The notes under the pieces: generated by a model
The model's database searches: none
The model's input: only the letters and a program-made list of their open reading frames with translations
Told to the model about the DNA's origin: nothing
DNA from: CALGYY01 sp964585485
GTDB taxonomy: Bacteria; Bacteroidota; Bacteroidia; Bacteroidales; CAIWKO01
DNA: 64,000 bases
NCBI GenBank assembly: GCA_964585485.1
Contig: CAZPDS010000004.1
Span: forward strand, 7,946-71,945
Direction of reading: 5' to 3'
Position numbers and translations under genes: made by a program
Part shown: positions 33,283 to 42,900 of the stretch, piece after piece
Numbering within the stretch: position 1 is the first letter of the stretch
How the letters are laid out: each line of letters begins with the position of its first letter

Positions 33283-34971
33283 ATGTTTAAAGGACAACCA
33301 AAAGGATTATTTGTACTGGCCTTGTCGAACATGGGAGAACGCTTCGGGTACTATACCATGCTGGCGATTTTCACCTTGTTCCTCCAGGACCGCTTTGGCT
33401 GGACCGGTGCTGAAGCAGCCTCGCTCTATGGCATTTTCCTCGCCGGTATTTATTTTCTTCCCATGCTGGGGGGTATCATTGCCGATGCCGGCTTCGGATA
33501 CGGACGCACCGCTGTTACCGGTATTGTGATCATGTGCCTTGGCTACATTGTGCTTTGGCAGGCCAATATTGGCGGCGAGTTAATGCTCTATTTTTCACTG
33601 GCTATTATTGCCCTGGGTGTTGGACTTTTCAAAGGGAACATGGTGGTCATTGTTGGCAACCTTTACGAAAAAGCTGAGCTCAGCAAATACCGCGATGCTG
33701 CTTTCAATATTTACTACATGTTTATCAACATTGGTGCGTTCTTCGCTCCTTACCTTGCCGTAAGCCTGAAGAACTGGACCCTCAAGGCCGACGGATTTGT
33801 CTATGACCCCGCCATCCCGCGCATTGCACACGACTTTATCTCGGGCAGCCCCTCCGCCGAACAAGTGGAAAAAATCAGCTCATTTGCTCCGGCCGGCACC
33901 ACAGATTTCGTGCAGTTTTCGCAACAATATATTGATTCCCTGTCGGCCGGATACTCCTACGGTTTCCTGGCAGCAGGCCTCTGTATGCTCCTTTCGCTGG
34001 GCATCTTTATCGTCTTCAGAAAAACCTTCAAAGACGCCGATTATCTCCATAAAAACAAGAAATCTACCGGTGCACCCGTGGTTGAACTCACGAAAAAGCA
34101 GACCCGCGACCGCATTCTGGCTCTGGTACTGGTCTTTATCATCGTTATTTTCTTCTGGATGGCCTTCCACCAAAATGGATCAACGCTCACATCCTTCGCT
34201 AAAAACTACACCGACCTCCACGCCAGTCATTTCACCTCGATGTGGTTCTACCTGCCCACGATTCTTTCTTTCTTTGCTTTCGTGATCAGTTTGCTGGTGA
34301 TCTTTGGCAAAAACAACTCGAAAAAATCAAAAATTTTAGCAAGCATCGTAGGTTTGGCTGGATTAGCCGTCATGACAGGCTTCATGCTCTATCAAAACAG
34401 CACCAGCCCCGGAACCGGTGTACGACTTGACCCTGAACTCTTCCAGTCTTTTAACCCGCTGTTTGTAGTATTCCTTACCCCCATCGTTATCGGCTTTTTC
34501 TCCCTTATGAACAAAAAAGGGAAAGAACCCAGCCCTCCAAAGAAAATTGCGTTGGGTATGATAATCACGGCTGTGGGCTTTACCATTATGTTTGCCGCTG
34601 CCCTGGGGCTCCCCAGTGTTAAGGCGCTCGACAGCAACGCCATCACCACCATGCCGCAATTTGACGGCCTGGCCGTTAGCCCTTATTGGCTCATCTCGAC
34701 CTATTTCACCCTGACCATCGCCGAGCTTTTCCTGAGCCCCATGGGCTTGTCCTTCGTGGCTAAAATTGCCCCGCCGAAAATTAAGGGTACCATGCAGGCC
34801 GGATGGCTCGCCGCAACCGCCGTGGGTAATTACCTGGCAGGCTTTATCGGCAAGTTCTATCAGGACTGGGAATTGTGGCAATTCTTCCTGTTCATCATGA
34901 TTATTGCTATGCTCTCCGCCATTATCATGTTCTCCATTCTGAAGATCGTGAATCGGGCATCGGAGTCCTAA
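33283..34971 (+). CDS. POT/PTR-family proton-dependent peptide transporter
   Basis: 562 residues with about 12-14 membrane helices. The POT signature ERFGYYTM (residues ~20-27), corresponding to ExxERFxYY, and the PTR2 region FNIYYMFINIGAFFAPYL are present. It takes up di- and tripeptides with protons at the inner membrane. It stands alone, with its own promoter and a strong terminator. Confidence 0.95.
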   Translation: MFKGQPKGLFVLALSNMGERFGYYTMLAIFTLFLQDRFGWTGAEAASLYGIFLAGIYFLPMLGGIIADAGFGYGRTAVTGIVIMCLGYIVLWQANIGGELMLYFSLAIIALGVGLFKGNMVVIVGNLYEKAELSKYRDAAFNIYYMFINIGAFFAPYLAVSLKNWTLKADGFVYDPAIPRIAHDFISGSPSAEQVEKISSFAPAGTTDFVQFSQQYIDSLSAGYSYGFLAAGLCMLLSLGIFIVFRKTFKDADYLHKNKKSTGAPVVELTKKQTRDRILALVLVFIIVIFFWMAFHQNGSTLTSFAKNYTDLHASHFTSMWFYLPTILSFFAFVISLLVIFGKNNSKKSKILASIVGLAGLAVMTGFMLYQNSTSPGTGVRLDPELFQSFNPLFVVFLTPIVIGFFSLMNKKGKEPSPPKKIALGMIITAVGFTIMFAAALGLPSVKALDSNAITTMPQFDGLAVSPYWLISTYFTLTIAELFLSPMGLSFVAKIAPPKIKGTMQAGWLAATAVGNYLAGFIGKFYQDWELWQFFLFIMIIAMLSAIIMFSILKIVNRASES

Positions 34972-35043
34972 ACCCCGAAACAGCGATCCGCTGACCCCGT
35001 TCTTTAAGGTTTAGCAAATCGCCCGCGTGAACTAAATAGCTGA

Positions 35044-35080
35044 AGTTGATTGCGCATACCCGGCGCAATCAACTTTTTTT
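35044..35080. terminator. Strong bidirectional terminator
   Basis: A perfect 12-bp stem: AGTTGATTGCGC (35044-35055) with GCGCAATCAACT (35063-35074), then TTTTTTT on the plus strand. It separates the convergent POT and P-type ATPase genes. Confidence 0.95.
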
Positions 35081-37199
35081 ATTGTATTTTTTTGGAACGA
35101 AGACGCAGCGAATTCAACACGACAATGACATCCGACAAGGCCATACTGGCCGCAGCAATCATAGGATTCAGAAAACCCAGCGCGGCAACAGGAATCGCCA
35201 GAATGTTATAGAAGAAGGCCCAGAATAGATTCTGCCGGATGATTTTCATCGTAATTTTGCTGATGCCATAGGCCTGCACCAAAAGGTTGAGGTTCCCTTT
35301 CAACAGCACCACCTGCGATGAACTGATAGCCGCGTGCGTGGCATTGCTCATGGAAATACCCACCGCTGCCCTCGTCAAGGCCGGGGCATCATTCACGCCG
35401 TCGCCCACCATCGCCACACCGCCTTTGCTGTTCAGGTAATCGATGATATCAAGTTTCTCCGCCGGCAATTTTCCCGCGTAGACATCGGTAATCCCCAGCG
35501 CGCTTGCGACCGTTGCACACTTTTCAGGACGATCGCCGCTGATCATTACCGGTATTACGCCCTGCTTGCGCAGATATTCCAGTACCCCTGCCGCCTCCGG
35601 CTTAACTTCATCCTGCAAATCCAATCCGGCATACAGCTGTCCATTCTTCAGCAGAAAGATATCGTGATTAGCAGCGCCGGCAAAATCAGACGCTAAACGA
35701 TAGGACCCCGCCGACCAGCGTTCACCCTGGCTATCCGTGCCATGCATCCCCAGTCCCTTCTCTTCTTCAACGCTTTCAAAAGGGCGCAAACGGTTATTCT
35801 GAAACGCTTTCACAATAGAACGCGCCAGGGGATGCGACGAATGGGTTTCAAGACTGTACAAAATTTCCTTTGCCTCACGCTCCTCTCCCTCTCCGTAGAG
35901 GCGAAGCCCTTTTACATTAAATTCTCCGGTGGTAAGGGTTCCCGTTTTATCAAAAGCAATATATTTCAGATCCAGCAACTTTTGAATGGTGGAGGCACCT
36001 TTAATAAGAATACCTTTGCGCGCCACACGGCCCACGCCAACCACCACGGCTGTTGGTATGGCAAGCCCCAACGCACAGGGACATGCAATAACCAAAACCG
36101 CGATGCTGTTCAGCAGCGATTGCTGCATCCCGGCATCCGTTGCCCAGTATGTCACCGCGAAGGTCAGGAGCGCGATACCCACCACCACGGGAACAAAGAT
36201 CGCGCTGATCTTGTCGGCCAGCGATTGAACCGGAGGCTTATCCATCTGTGCTTTCTTAACCATTTCAATAATCTGGGAAAGAACGGTATCCCCGCCTGTT
36301 GCCGTGGCCCGCATCCGCACACTCCCGCTTAGCAGCATGGTTCCGCCTACCAACATATCGCCCCGGCATTTGTCCACCGGAACGCTCTCGCCGGAAACCA
36401 TCGACTCATCAACGCTGCATTCACCGTCGGTAATTTCCCCATCTACAGCTACCTTATCCCCGGTGTTCACCTGCACATAGTCCCCGGTTCTAAGTTGCGA
36501 TGCATCCACTTCAGAAATTATCTCATAACCCTTCTCAACGGTGACACGCCGTGCCTTTGTCTGCTGCAATTGAACCAGGCTGTCGATAGCACTGGTGGTC
36601 CGCCGAACAGCCGTATGCTCCAGATAATTCCCCAGCAATATCAAGGTAATGATGGAGGCCGTGGTCTCAAAAAACAGGTAATCATGACCCAAGCTCAGGA
36701 CGGCGCCCGTAAGACTGTAGGCAAAAGCGGCCGTACTTCCCAAAATTATGAGCACGTCCATGTTGGGCACACCCGCTTTTAGCGAGCGAAAACCGCTACG
36801 CCCAAAATGCCATAACCCGACGAGAAAGACTGGCAGCGTAAGCGAAAACTGAACCCATGCATCATGCAGGAAGTCAAAAGGCAGGAACATTGCCAATAAT
36901 AACGGAATCGTAAATACTAAACTGAACACCAGCTTTCGCCCCAGCGTAAAGAACGGCCTCGGGGAGATCACAACGGCCTCTTCCAAACCGCCTGTAATCC
37001 GGTATCCCATGCCGTGCACCACCGAAACCACCCGCTGGTCATCATCCCGGGAACGGCTGGAATAATGAACCTCGCCACTTGCAAAAACGACCTCCGCATC
37101 GCGTATCCCCGACTTCACCAATTGCTTGCGGAGCCCAAGCGCGCAGTTGTTGCAATCCATACCCTCGATCGTCAAGATTCGCTGTATTGTGCTGTTCAT
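35079..37199 (-). CDS. copA: Copper-type heavy-metal P-type ATPase
   Basis: 706 residues from ATG 37199; an in-frame ATG at 37220 overlaps the -7 box. An N-terminal HMA domain has the metal motif GMDCNNC. The P1B ATPase core has the CPCALGLAIPT membrane metal site, the phosphorylation motif DKTGTLTTGE, and GDGVNDAPAL. CPC plus HMA points to Cu(I) or Ag(I) export. No CopZ or copper regulator is adjacent. Confidence 0.93.
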   Translation of the reverse strand: MNSTIQRILTIEGMDCNNCALGLRKQLVKSGIRDAEVVFASGEVHYSSRSRDDDQRVVSVVHGMGYRITGGLEEAVVISPRPFFTLGRKLVFSLVFTIPLLLAMFLPFDFLHDAWVQFSLTLPVFLVGLWHFGRSGFRSLKAGVPNMDVLIILGSTAAFAYSLTGAVLSLGHDYLFFETTASIITLILLGNYLEHTAVRRTTSAIDSLVQLQQTKARRVTVEKGYEIISEVDASQLRTGDYVQVNTGDKVAVDGEITDGECSVDESMVSGESVPVDKCRGDMLVGGTMLLSGSVRMRATATGGDTVLSQIIEMVKKAQMDKPPVQSLADKISAIFVPVVVGIALLTFAVTYWATDAGMQQSLLNSIAVLVIACPCALGLAIPTAVVVGVGRVARKGILIKGASTIQKLLDLKYIAFDKTGTLTTGEFNVKGLRLYGEGEEREAKEILYSLETHSSHPLARSIVKAFQNNRLRPFESVEEEKGLGMHGTDSQGERWSAGSYRLASDFAGAANHDIFLLKNGQLYAGLDLQDEVKPEAAGVLEYLRKQGVIPVMISGDRPEKCATVASALGITDVYAGKLPAEKLDIIDYLNSKGGVAMVGDGVNDAPALTRAAVGISMSNATHAAISSSQVVLLKGNLNLLVQAYGISKITMKIIRQNLFWAFFYNILAIPVAALGFLNPMIAAASMALSDVIVVLNSLRLRSKKIQ

Positions 37200-37219
37200 C
37201 GTAATTGTGTATTTCAGCA

Positions 37220-37251
37220 CAAAATTACTTATTATTTAGAAACTTTCCAAA
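37220..37251 (-). promoter_or_regulatory. -7 and -33 promoter of the P-type ATPase
   Basis: Minus strand: -33 TTTG (37251-37248), 20 bp spacer, -7 TAATTTTG (37227-37220). This fits the Bacteroidota consensus well. The ATG at 37199 is 20 bp downstream. Confidence 0.7.
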
Positions 37252-37283
37252 TAGTTTTAATCAAATCTCATTTTCAGGAAGCG

Positions 37284-37291
37284 TATCTTTG
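37284..37291 (+). promoter_or_regulatory. -7 element of dgt
   Basis: TATCTTTG, 16 bp before ATG 37308 and 1 bp before an in-frame ATG at 37293, which supports 37308 as the start. Divergent from the ATPase promoter. Confidence 0.55.
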
Positions 37292-37307
37292 TATGCAAAC
37301 AACGAAA

Positions 37308-38537
37308 ATGGAAGCAGGATTATTCAACAGCGTTTCTTGTCAGCACGGCCATCCCGGATGGTCCGAAGCCATCCGGCGGTTCGGGAATTTATATATTCAA
37401 GCGGACGAATTCCGCAGTGAGTTCACCCGCGACTACAATCGCATCCTTCATTGTAAAGCCTATCGCCGCCTGAAGCATAAAACCCAGGTATTTTACGCGA
37501 CCACCAACGATCACATCTGCACACGCATCGAGCATGTTAATCATGTAGCATCGGTAAGTTATTCGCTGGCTCGCTTTCTGGGATTGAACACCGAACTCAC
37601 GGCCGCCATTGCACTTGGCCACGACCTGGGGCACGCCCCATTTGGCCATCAGGGTGAGCATATCCTGCGAGAATTATTGCGTGAGCAAGGTATAACATCG
37701 TTCTGGCACGAACAAAACAGCCTGCATTTTGTGGATCATTTGGAAACCTTACCTGATCCGTCGGGCAAGGAAACCAACCTGCATCTGTGTTACGCTGTAC
37801 GGGACGGTATCATATCGCACTGCGGCGAGGTGAATGAAAACGCCGTATTTCCGCGCACCGAGGCCATTGACCTCGGCCAGATCACGCGCCCCAACCAGTT
37901 TGCACCATATACATGGGAAGGCTGTGTTGTGAAGATTGCCGATAAAATATCGTACCTGGGACGCGACATCGAAGATGCCCTTTCATTGGGCATACTTACC
38001 CGCGCGCAGCTCAGGGAATTGGGTAGCCTGGCCGAACGAATAAAAAAAGTTGAGGTGCATCAGATCAACAACACGGTGCTGATGAACGACTTTATCGTCA
38101 ACCTTTGCAGTATGAGCAGTCCGGAGGACGGAATTCGTTTTTCGAACCAATACCTGGACCTGATCAACAACGTAAAAGATTTTAATTACCGGAATATATA
38201 CAATCACCCCCGCCTGAAGCATTATCACGCTTACGCGAAACTGGTCTTAAGCGCTTTATTCCAACAGCTGATTCAACTTTACGGAACACCGCAACACCTG
38301 GAGGAGGAATTGGAGGCCATGAAGACGGTGTACCCTGAACTGGCCAGTTCGTTCCGTTATTGCCTGATAAAGTATTCAGATCTGAACCCTGAGGAGCGGG
38401 CGGGCAGTAAGTTTGGTAACGAACTTATTTATCAGCTGAATCATCGGGAACAATACGTGAAAGCCGTAGCCGATTTTCTAAGTTCGATGACGGATCAATT
38501 TGCCATTCGCTTATTTTCGGAACTTATCCGTTTCTAG
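37308..38537 (+). CDS. dgt: Deoxyguanosinetriphosphate triphosphohydrolase-like protein
   Basis: 409 residues from ATG 37308; the frame is open to 37014 but that part overlaps the divergent ATPase gene. HD-domain metal residues are visible: RLKHKTQVF, EHVNHVASVSYSLAR, and GHDLGHAPFGHQGE. The family hydrolyses dGTP (or other dNTPs) to the nucleoside and triphosphate and helps control dNTP pools, and in some species limits phage. Confidence 0.92.
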   Translation: MEAGLFNSVSCQHGHPGWSEAIRRFGNLYIQADEFRSEFTRDYNRILHCKAYRRLKHKTQVFYATTNDHICTRIEHVNHVASVSYSLARFLGLNTELTAAIALGHDLGHAPFGHQGEHILRELLREQGITSFWHEQNSLHFVDHLETLPDPSGKETNLHLCYAVRDGIISHCGEVNENAVFPRTEAIDLGQITRPNQFAPYTWEGCVVKIADKISYLGRDIEDALSLGILTRAQLRELGSLAERIKKVEVHQINNTVLMNDFIVNLCSMSSPEDGIRFSNQYLDLINNVKDFNYRNIYNHPRLKHYHAYAKLVLSALFQQLIQLYGTPQHLEEELEAMKTVYPELASSFRYCLIKYSDLNPEERAGSKFGNELIYQLNHREQYVKAVADFLSSMTDQFAIRLFSELIRF

Positions 38538-38596
38538 CTTCCAAAATTGTCTGTATCTGCCAGATATCATCCAACAATAACTTCCTGAATACATTC

Positions 38597-38627
38597 TTGC
38601 CATTTACAATTAATTTAACTAAATTTG
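38597..38627 (+). promoter_or_regulatory. -33/-7 promoter of the small lipoprotein gene
   Basis: TTG (38597-38599), 20 bp spacer, TAAATTTG (38620-38627); a good match to the Bacteroidota promoter. The ATG at 38663 is 35 bp downstream. Confidence 0.7.
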
Positions 38628-38662
38628 TCTCGCTCATTTATTACTAACCTAAATCACGTAAT

Positions 38663-38869
38663 ATGAAAAAAGTCTTCGTTGTTATCGCTGTATTGGCGCT
38701 TACCGCCACCGGTTTTACATCCTGCAAAAAATGCACGGATTGCAAAGTAGCTTCCGGAACCTTCAACTACGATCCGGGTGAATATTGCGGAACACCGGCC
38801 CAGGTAAAAACCTATGAAGATTCTTTCCGCGAATCCTACGGCCTCCTTGGCACTGTTACCTGCGAATAG
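38663..38869 (+). CDS. Small cysteine-rich lipoprotein
   Basis: 68 residues. The signal peptide ends in the lipobox TGFTSC (Cys at ~21), so the mature protein of ~48 residues is lipid-anchored. It carries further cysteines (KKCTDCK, EYCG and the C-terminal TCE) and an acidic composition. No known family recognised. The gene has one of the best promoters in the window and its own terminator, so it is probably well expressed. Confidence 0.75.
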   Translation: MKKVFVVIAVLALTATGFTSCKKCTDCKVASGTFNYDPGEYCGTPAQVKTYEDSFRESYGLLGTVTCE

Positions 38870-38884
38870 CGTATACTATCAAAT

Positions 38885-38917
38885 AAAAAAAGCGGCCCCT
38901 GCGGACCGCTTTTTTTA
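38885..38917. terminator. Bidirectional terminator
   Basis: GCGG-C-CC (from 38892) pairs with GG-A-CCGC (to 38909) around CTGC, with A-run and T-run flanks. It serves the lipoprotein gene and the convergent UPF0316 gene. Confidence 0.88.
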
Positions 38918-39514
38918 TTTTGCCTTTTTGGGACCCATGTATAAATCCAGCAGGGTTCTTCGCCGGCTGGTGCGGAAAACACCTTCGTTCACCTCACGTA
39001 CTTCTTCAATTGTATAGAAGGAGTGCGGATCAAAATCGTTAATAATATTGATCACGCGGGGGGCATCTTTACGTTTGACGATAGAGAAAATTACTTTGAC
39101 TTTACCGGTAGCGCCTTCAGCATCCAGCACCGTGAGTCCAAAGTTTTGCTCCTTGAGATATTTTACCAGATCTACCGCACCCGTCTTAACAATAATGCGG
39201 ATAATGACATTCCCAAGCGAAATCCGTTCATCAAGTTTCATCCCCACATAATTACCCATAGCGTAGCCCAAGGCATAGGCCAGGTAACAGATCCAATTAT
39301 CAAGATGCTGCATAATCTGACCAATGGCCAACAGCCAGATCAGGGATTCAAAAAAAGCCAGGATAGGAACAAGGGTTTTCATCCCTTTGGCCACAAAAAT
39401 CATCCGAAGGGTTCCCACACTTTGGTCCAGGATACGGGCCAGGAAAATCAGGACCGGTAGCGCAACCCAGGTAAAAAACCAGGAATCGCTAAGTATAGCT
39501 TGCAGTGTCACCAT
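38915..39514 (-). CDS. UPF0316/DUF2179 membrane protein
   Basis: 199 residues from ATG 39514 (a TTG at 39520 is in frame). Three hydrophobic helices fill the N-terminal ~105 residues (LIFLARILDQSVGTLRMIFV, ESLIWLLAIGQIM, YALGYAMGNYVG). A C-terminal DUF2179-like cytoplasmic domain follows. This arrangement matches the UPF0316 family of unknown function. Confidence 0.88.
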   Translation of the reverse strand: MVTLQAILSDSWFFTWVALPVLIFLARILDQSVGTLRMIFVAKGMKTLVPILAFFESLIWLLAIGQIMQHLDNWICYLAYALGYAMGNYVGMKLDERISLGNVIIRIIVKTGAVDLVKYLKEQNFGLTVLDAEGATGKVKVIFSIVKRKDAPRVINIINDFDPHSFYTIEEVREVNEGVFRTSRRRTLLDLYMGPKKAK

Positions 39515-39532
39515 TGTCAAAAAAATTTTTCA

Positions 39533-39540
39533 CAAAGATA
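39533..39540 (-). promoter_or_regulatory. -7 element of the UPF0316 gene
   Basis: TATCTTTG on the minus strand, 18 bp before the ATG at 39514. Confidence 0.5.
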
Positions 39541-39555
39541 CAACGATTCCTGAAC

Positions 39556-39986
39556 TCAGATCACTAATCCTGAACCCTGCGCACTGTTTTGTCCGTTCAT
39601 GCTAAGATGGCGGCTCACGCAGTTCAACAGTTCATCGATACCGATGGGTTTAAAGAGATAATCCGTGCCCCCGGCTTTGTTGCCCTCCTGTATGGTTTCC
39701 TCATCATTTTTACCAGAAAGGAAGACCACCGGCACCGAGGCATAGGAAGCAAGGTTCCGGATTTCGCGGCAGACCTGAAAGCCGCTTTTGCCCGGCATAA
39801 TAACATCCAGCAATATCAGGTCGAACGACAGGCTGCTGATCCAATCCATGGCCTCCTGGCCACCCGAGGCAAACTCCACGATGTAGNNNNNNNNNNGGAC
39901 AAGATTGAACCCACTAGTTGCACGTTGATGGGATTGTCGTCCACCACCAGGATACGGGGAGGATTGAGCGTTTTTTCGCTGTTCAT
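39556..39986 (-). CDS. Single-domain response regulator, interrupted by scaffold gap
   Basis: The start is ATG 39986, overlapping the kinase stop as ATGA. The first 30 residues (RILVVDDNPINVQLVGSILS, residues 11-30) hold the acidic pocket. After the 10-N gap the frame resumes at YIVEFASGG with phospho-acceptor DVIMPGKSG, FLSGKNDEE and KPIG. With 10 N the two halves are out of frame; 8 missing bases would restore it and fit the usual receiver length. So this is one intact gene with a mis-sized gap, not a pseudogene. It ends the kinase operon. Confidence 0.85.
39887..39896. other. Scaffold gap of 10 N
   Basis: Ten undetermined bases inside the response regulator gene. Confidence 0.99.
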
Positions 39987-42900
39987 TTTTTTAAAAGTTT
40001 ATTTTCGTCTAAAATGGCGGGTAGCTTCACAAGAAAGGTTTTGAGTTGAGCCACATTATACGTTTTGACCAGGCTGGCTAACTCTTCGCCAAACAAAAAC
40101 AGCGCTTCAACACTTTCCTCCTGCCCAAGGCGGATCAGTTCGCGGGCGAGAGCGTCGGCCTGTTGCATAGATAAGCGCCGCGAGAGCTCTTCCCAGACCG
40201 GAATCACGCTGGTGGAAATTGTGTCGACGAGGCGAGCCCGGTCTTTAATCGACCTTCGGAACGGCTTTTTGGCCGCAGCCTTGATTTCGGCCTGCTGCAG
40301 GCTTTCCGGCTTCTCCGTGAAGTCAATATATTTTATCATCTCATTGATGATATCGTTGATCACAACGGGCTTCCGCAAATAGCCATCGAAGAGTTTAATG
40401 CCCTGATCGCTCGTCAGGTTGGCTTCCGCCATGCTGGCGGTAAGCGCCACCACCGGAATGCGTTTGAGCTCAGGATCCGCCCGCAGGGTCTGCGTTGCCG
40501 AAAGGCCATCCATCACCGGCATGCGAATGTCCATAAAGATCAGATCCGGCTTGTACACCCTTGCCATTTTTAGGGCTTCCATACCGTTGTGCGCCTCCAC
40601 CAATACCAGGTTGCAGGAGGCCAGCATGCTGCGGACCAGGTTCCGGTTCGTTTCCACATCATCTACAATCAGGATCACCTGATTATCAAACCAGACTTTC
40701 CGGTAATCGATGCTATCCTCCCCATTTTGCGCAGCCAGTTCTTTCTCATAGGTTTGGAGATTGTCGAAAATCAAACTGAAGGTACTACCCTTTCCTGGCT
40801 TCCCTGAAACAGCAATGGAACCACCCATGAGATCAATGAAACGCCTGGAAATATACAAACCCAGACCGGTACCCCCGTATTTCTTTTGATCCTGAATACC
40901 CGATTGCATAAAAGCGTTAAACAGATTCTTCTGATTCTCCTCCTCAATTCCTATCCCGGTATCGGTCACGTCGATGCGCAGTTTAATATGATCTGCATCA
41001 ATACGTTTATAAGAAGCTTTGATCGTAATGCCCCCTTTTTCGGTAAATTTCACCGCATTGCCAACGATATTCATGAGCACCTGCTGCAAGCGTAATTCAT
41101 CCACGATGATAGCAAACGGAAAATCGGCCGGAATTTTCAGTTTAAAGGACAGCATTTTTTCCGCAATTTTCATGGCGAAAATATTCTCAATTTCGCCGAA
41201 AACAGTCTGTAAACGCATAGGCTCCGGATGAATCTCCATGCGTCCGGCCTCGATTTTCGAAATATCGAGCACGTCATTAATGATATGCAACAGCGCCTGT
41301 CCGCTCGATTTTATAGACTTAATGTAATTCCGGTATTCCGGATTTTCAACCTTGCGGTCGAGAAGATCCGAAAAACCGATAACCGCATTCATGGGGGTCC
41401 GGATCTCGTGGCTCATGTTCGCGAGAAACTCACTTTTAGCGCGGGAAGCCATTTCCGCCTGATTCCTGGCCACAATCAGTTCCTGCTCAATATTCTTTCG
41501 ACGAGTGATGTCACTAAACGTATAGTGAATACCAACCATCTTCCCATCTTGCATTTGCGGTGAAGTAAAACATTCCAGGATCTTCCCTTTGGTAAGCGCA
41601 AATTCCAGAACATGTCCGGTGGTGTGCTCCATTGCAATCGCAGCAAAGGTTTCAACGATGGAGGGTTCGGCGAGATGCGGAGAAATTTGTTTCAGAAAGA
41701 ACGGAAACGAGGCATGCTTGATAAGGTTTTTTTCGACCGGGAAAAATGAAAAGAGACGGTCGTTGACCTTGGTGATCTTTCCATCCAGCGCCACCACCAT
41801 GATACCATCCGGCGTGGAGTCCAGGGTGGAATCAAGCAGAGAAACCACCTTGCTGAGCTTTGCGGTTCGCTCCACTACCAGCTCTTCCAGCTGCTCTTTG
41901 TAGCCCTCCAATTGCTGCTTGATCCGGGATTGTTCGGTGATATCTTTCAAGATGCAATGGCTTCTGCGTAAATCACTGCCCTTATCGGTGCTAATGCGCC
42001 CTGTGAATTCGATCAGCAGCGGCTCCCCCGTTTTCCGGATGACCTTCATTACCGAAACGGATTCCCCGCGTTCAAAAAATTTCGGGAAATTTTGCCGGAA
42101 CATCGCTTTGTAGTCCTCATGAAGGAAAGTCACAATGTTCGCACCGATAACCTCCGATCGCTCATAGCCCAGCAGCCGCAGCCAGGTGTTGTTCACATCC
42201 ACGAGCACGCCATCCTCACTCAGCGACTGATAAGGTAATGTGGCCTCCATGAAAAGAGTCCGGAAGCGCTCCTCACTTTGCTGAAGGGCTAATTCCACCA
42301 TCTTTCGGTCGGTCACATCCTCCATCTTCCCAAGCAAACGGAGGCCATCATTAGTAATGTCCGGAACCAGAACTCCCCTGGCCGAAATAAAGTTAAACCG
42401 GCCATCGGGAAGCCTGAAACGATATTCGGCCTTGTATAATGAGTGGGTTTCAATGGCCTGTTGGAGAATTTGCATTACACGGTCGTGATCATCGGGATGA
42501 AGATGCGCTTCCCAGAATTTTATTCCAGCTAGCGACATTTGTTCCGGAGAGTAGCCTGTAACACTCTCGGTCGTGCCCGCCCATTCGATTTGACCACTTG
42601 TAATGTCATAGTCAAAAATCAACTGCCCGGTCTGCTCGGCAATAATGCGAGCCTTGCTTTCACTTTCGTGCAAGGCTTCCTCCGCTTGCCGTCGTTTCGT
42701 TTCTTCCCGCCGGCTTTGGATGGCAAAGCCAATGTCGTTGGCTAATTCCTGCAGCAGTTCAACTTCTTCGAAAGTGAATGCGTTTTCCTGGGATGACATA
42801 ACCCAAAGGACACCCACCGACTCATTGGGCAATCCAACCGGATTGGCGCACGCCGATTCAAGCCCCCGCTCTGATAAAAGATCCCTCCATTGAGGGGGAA

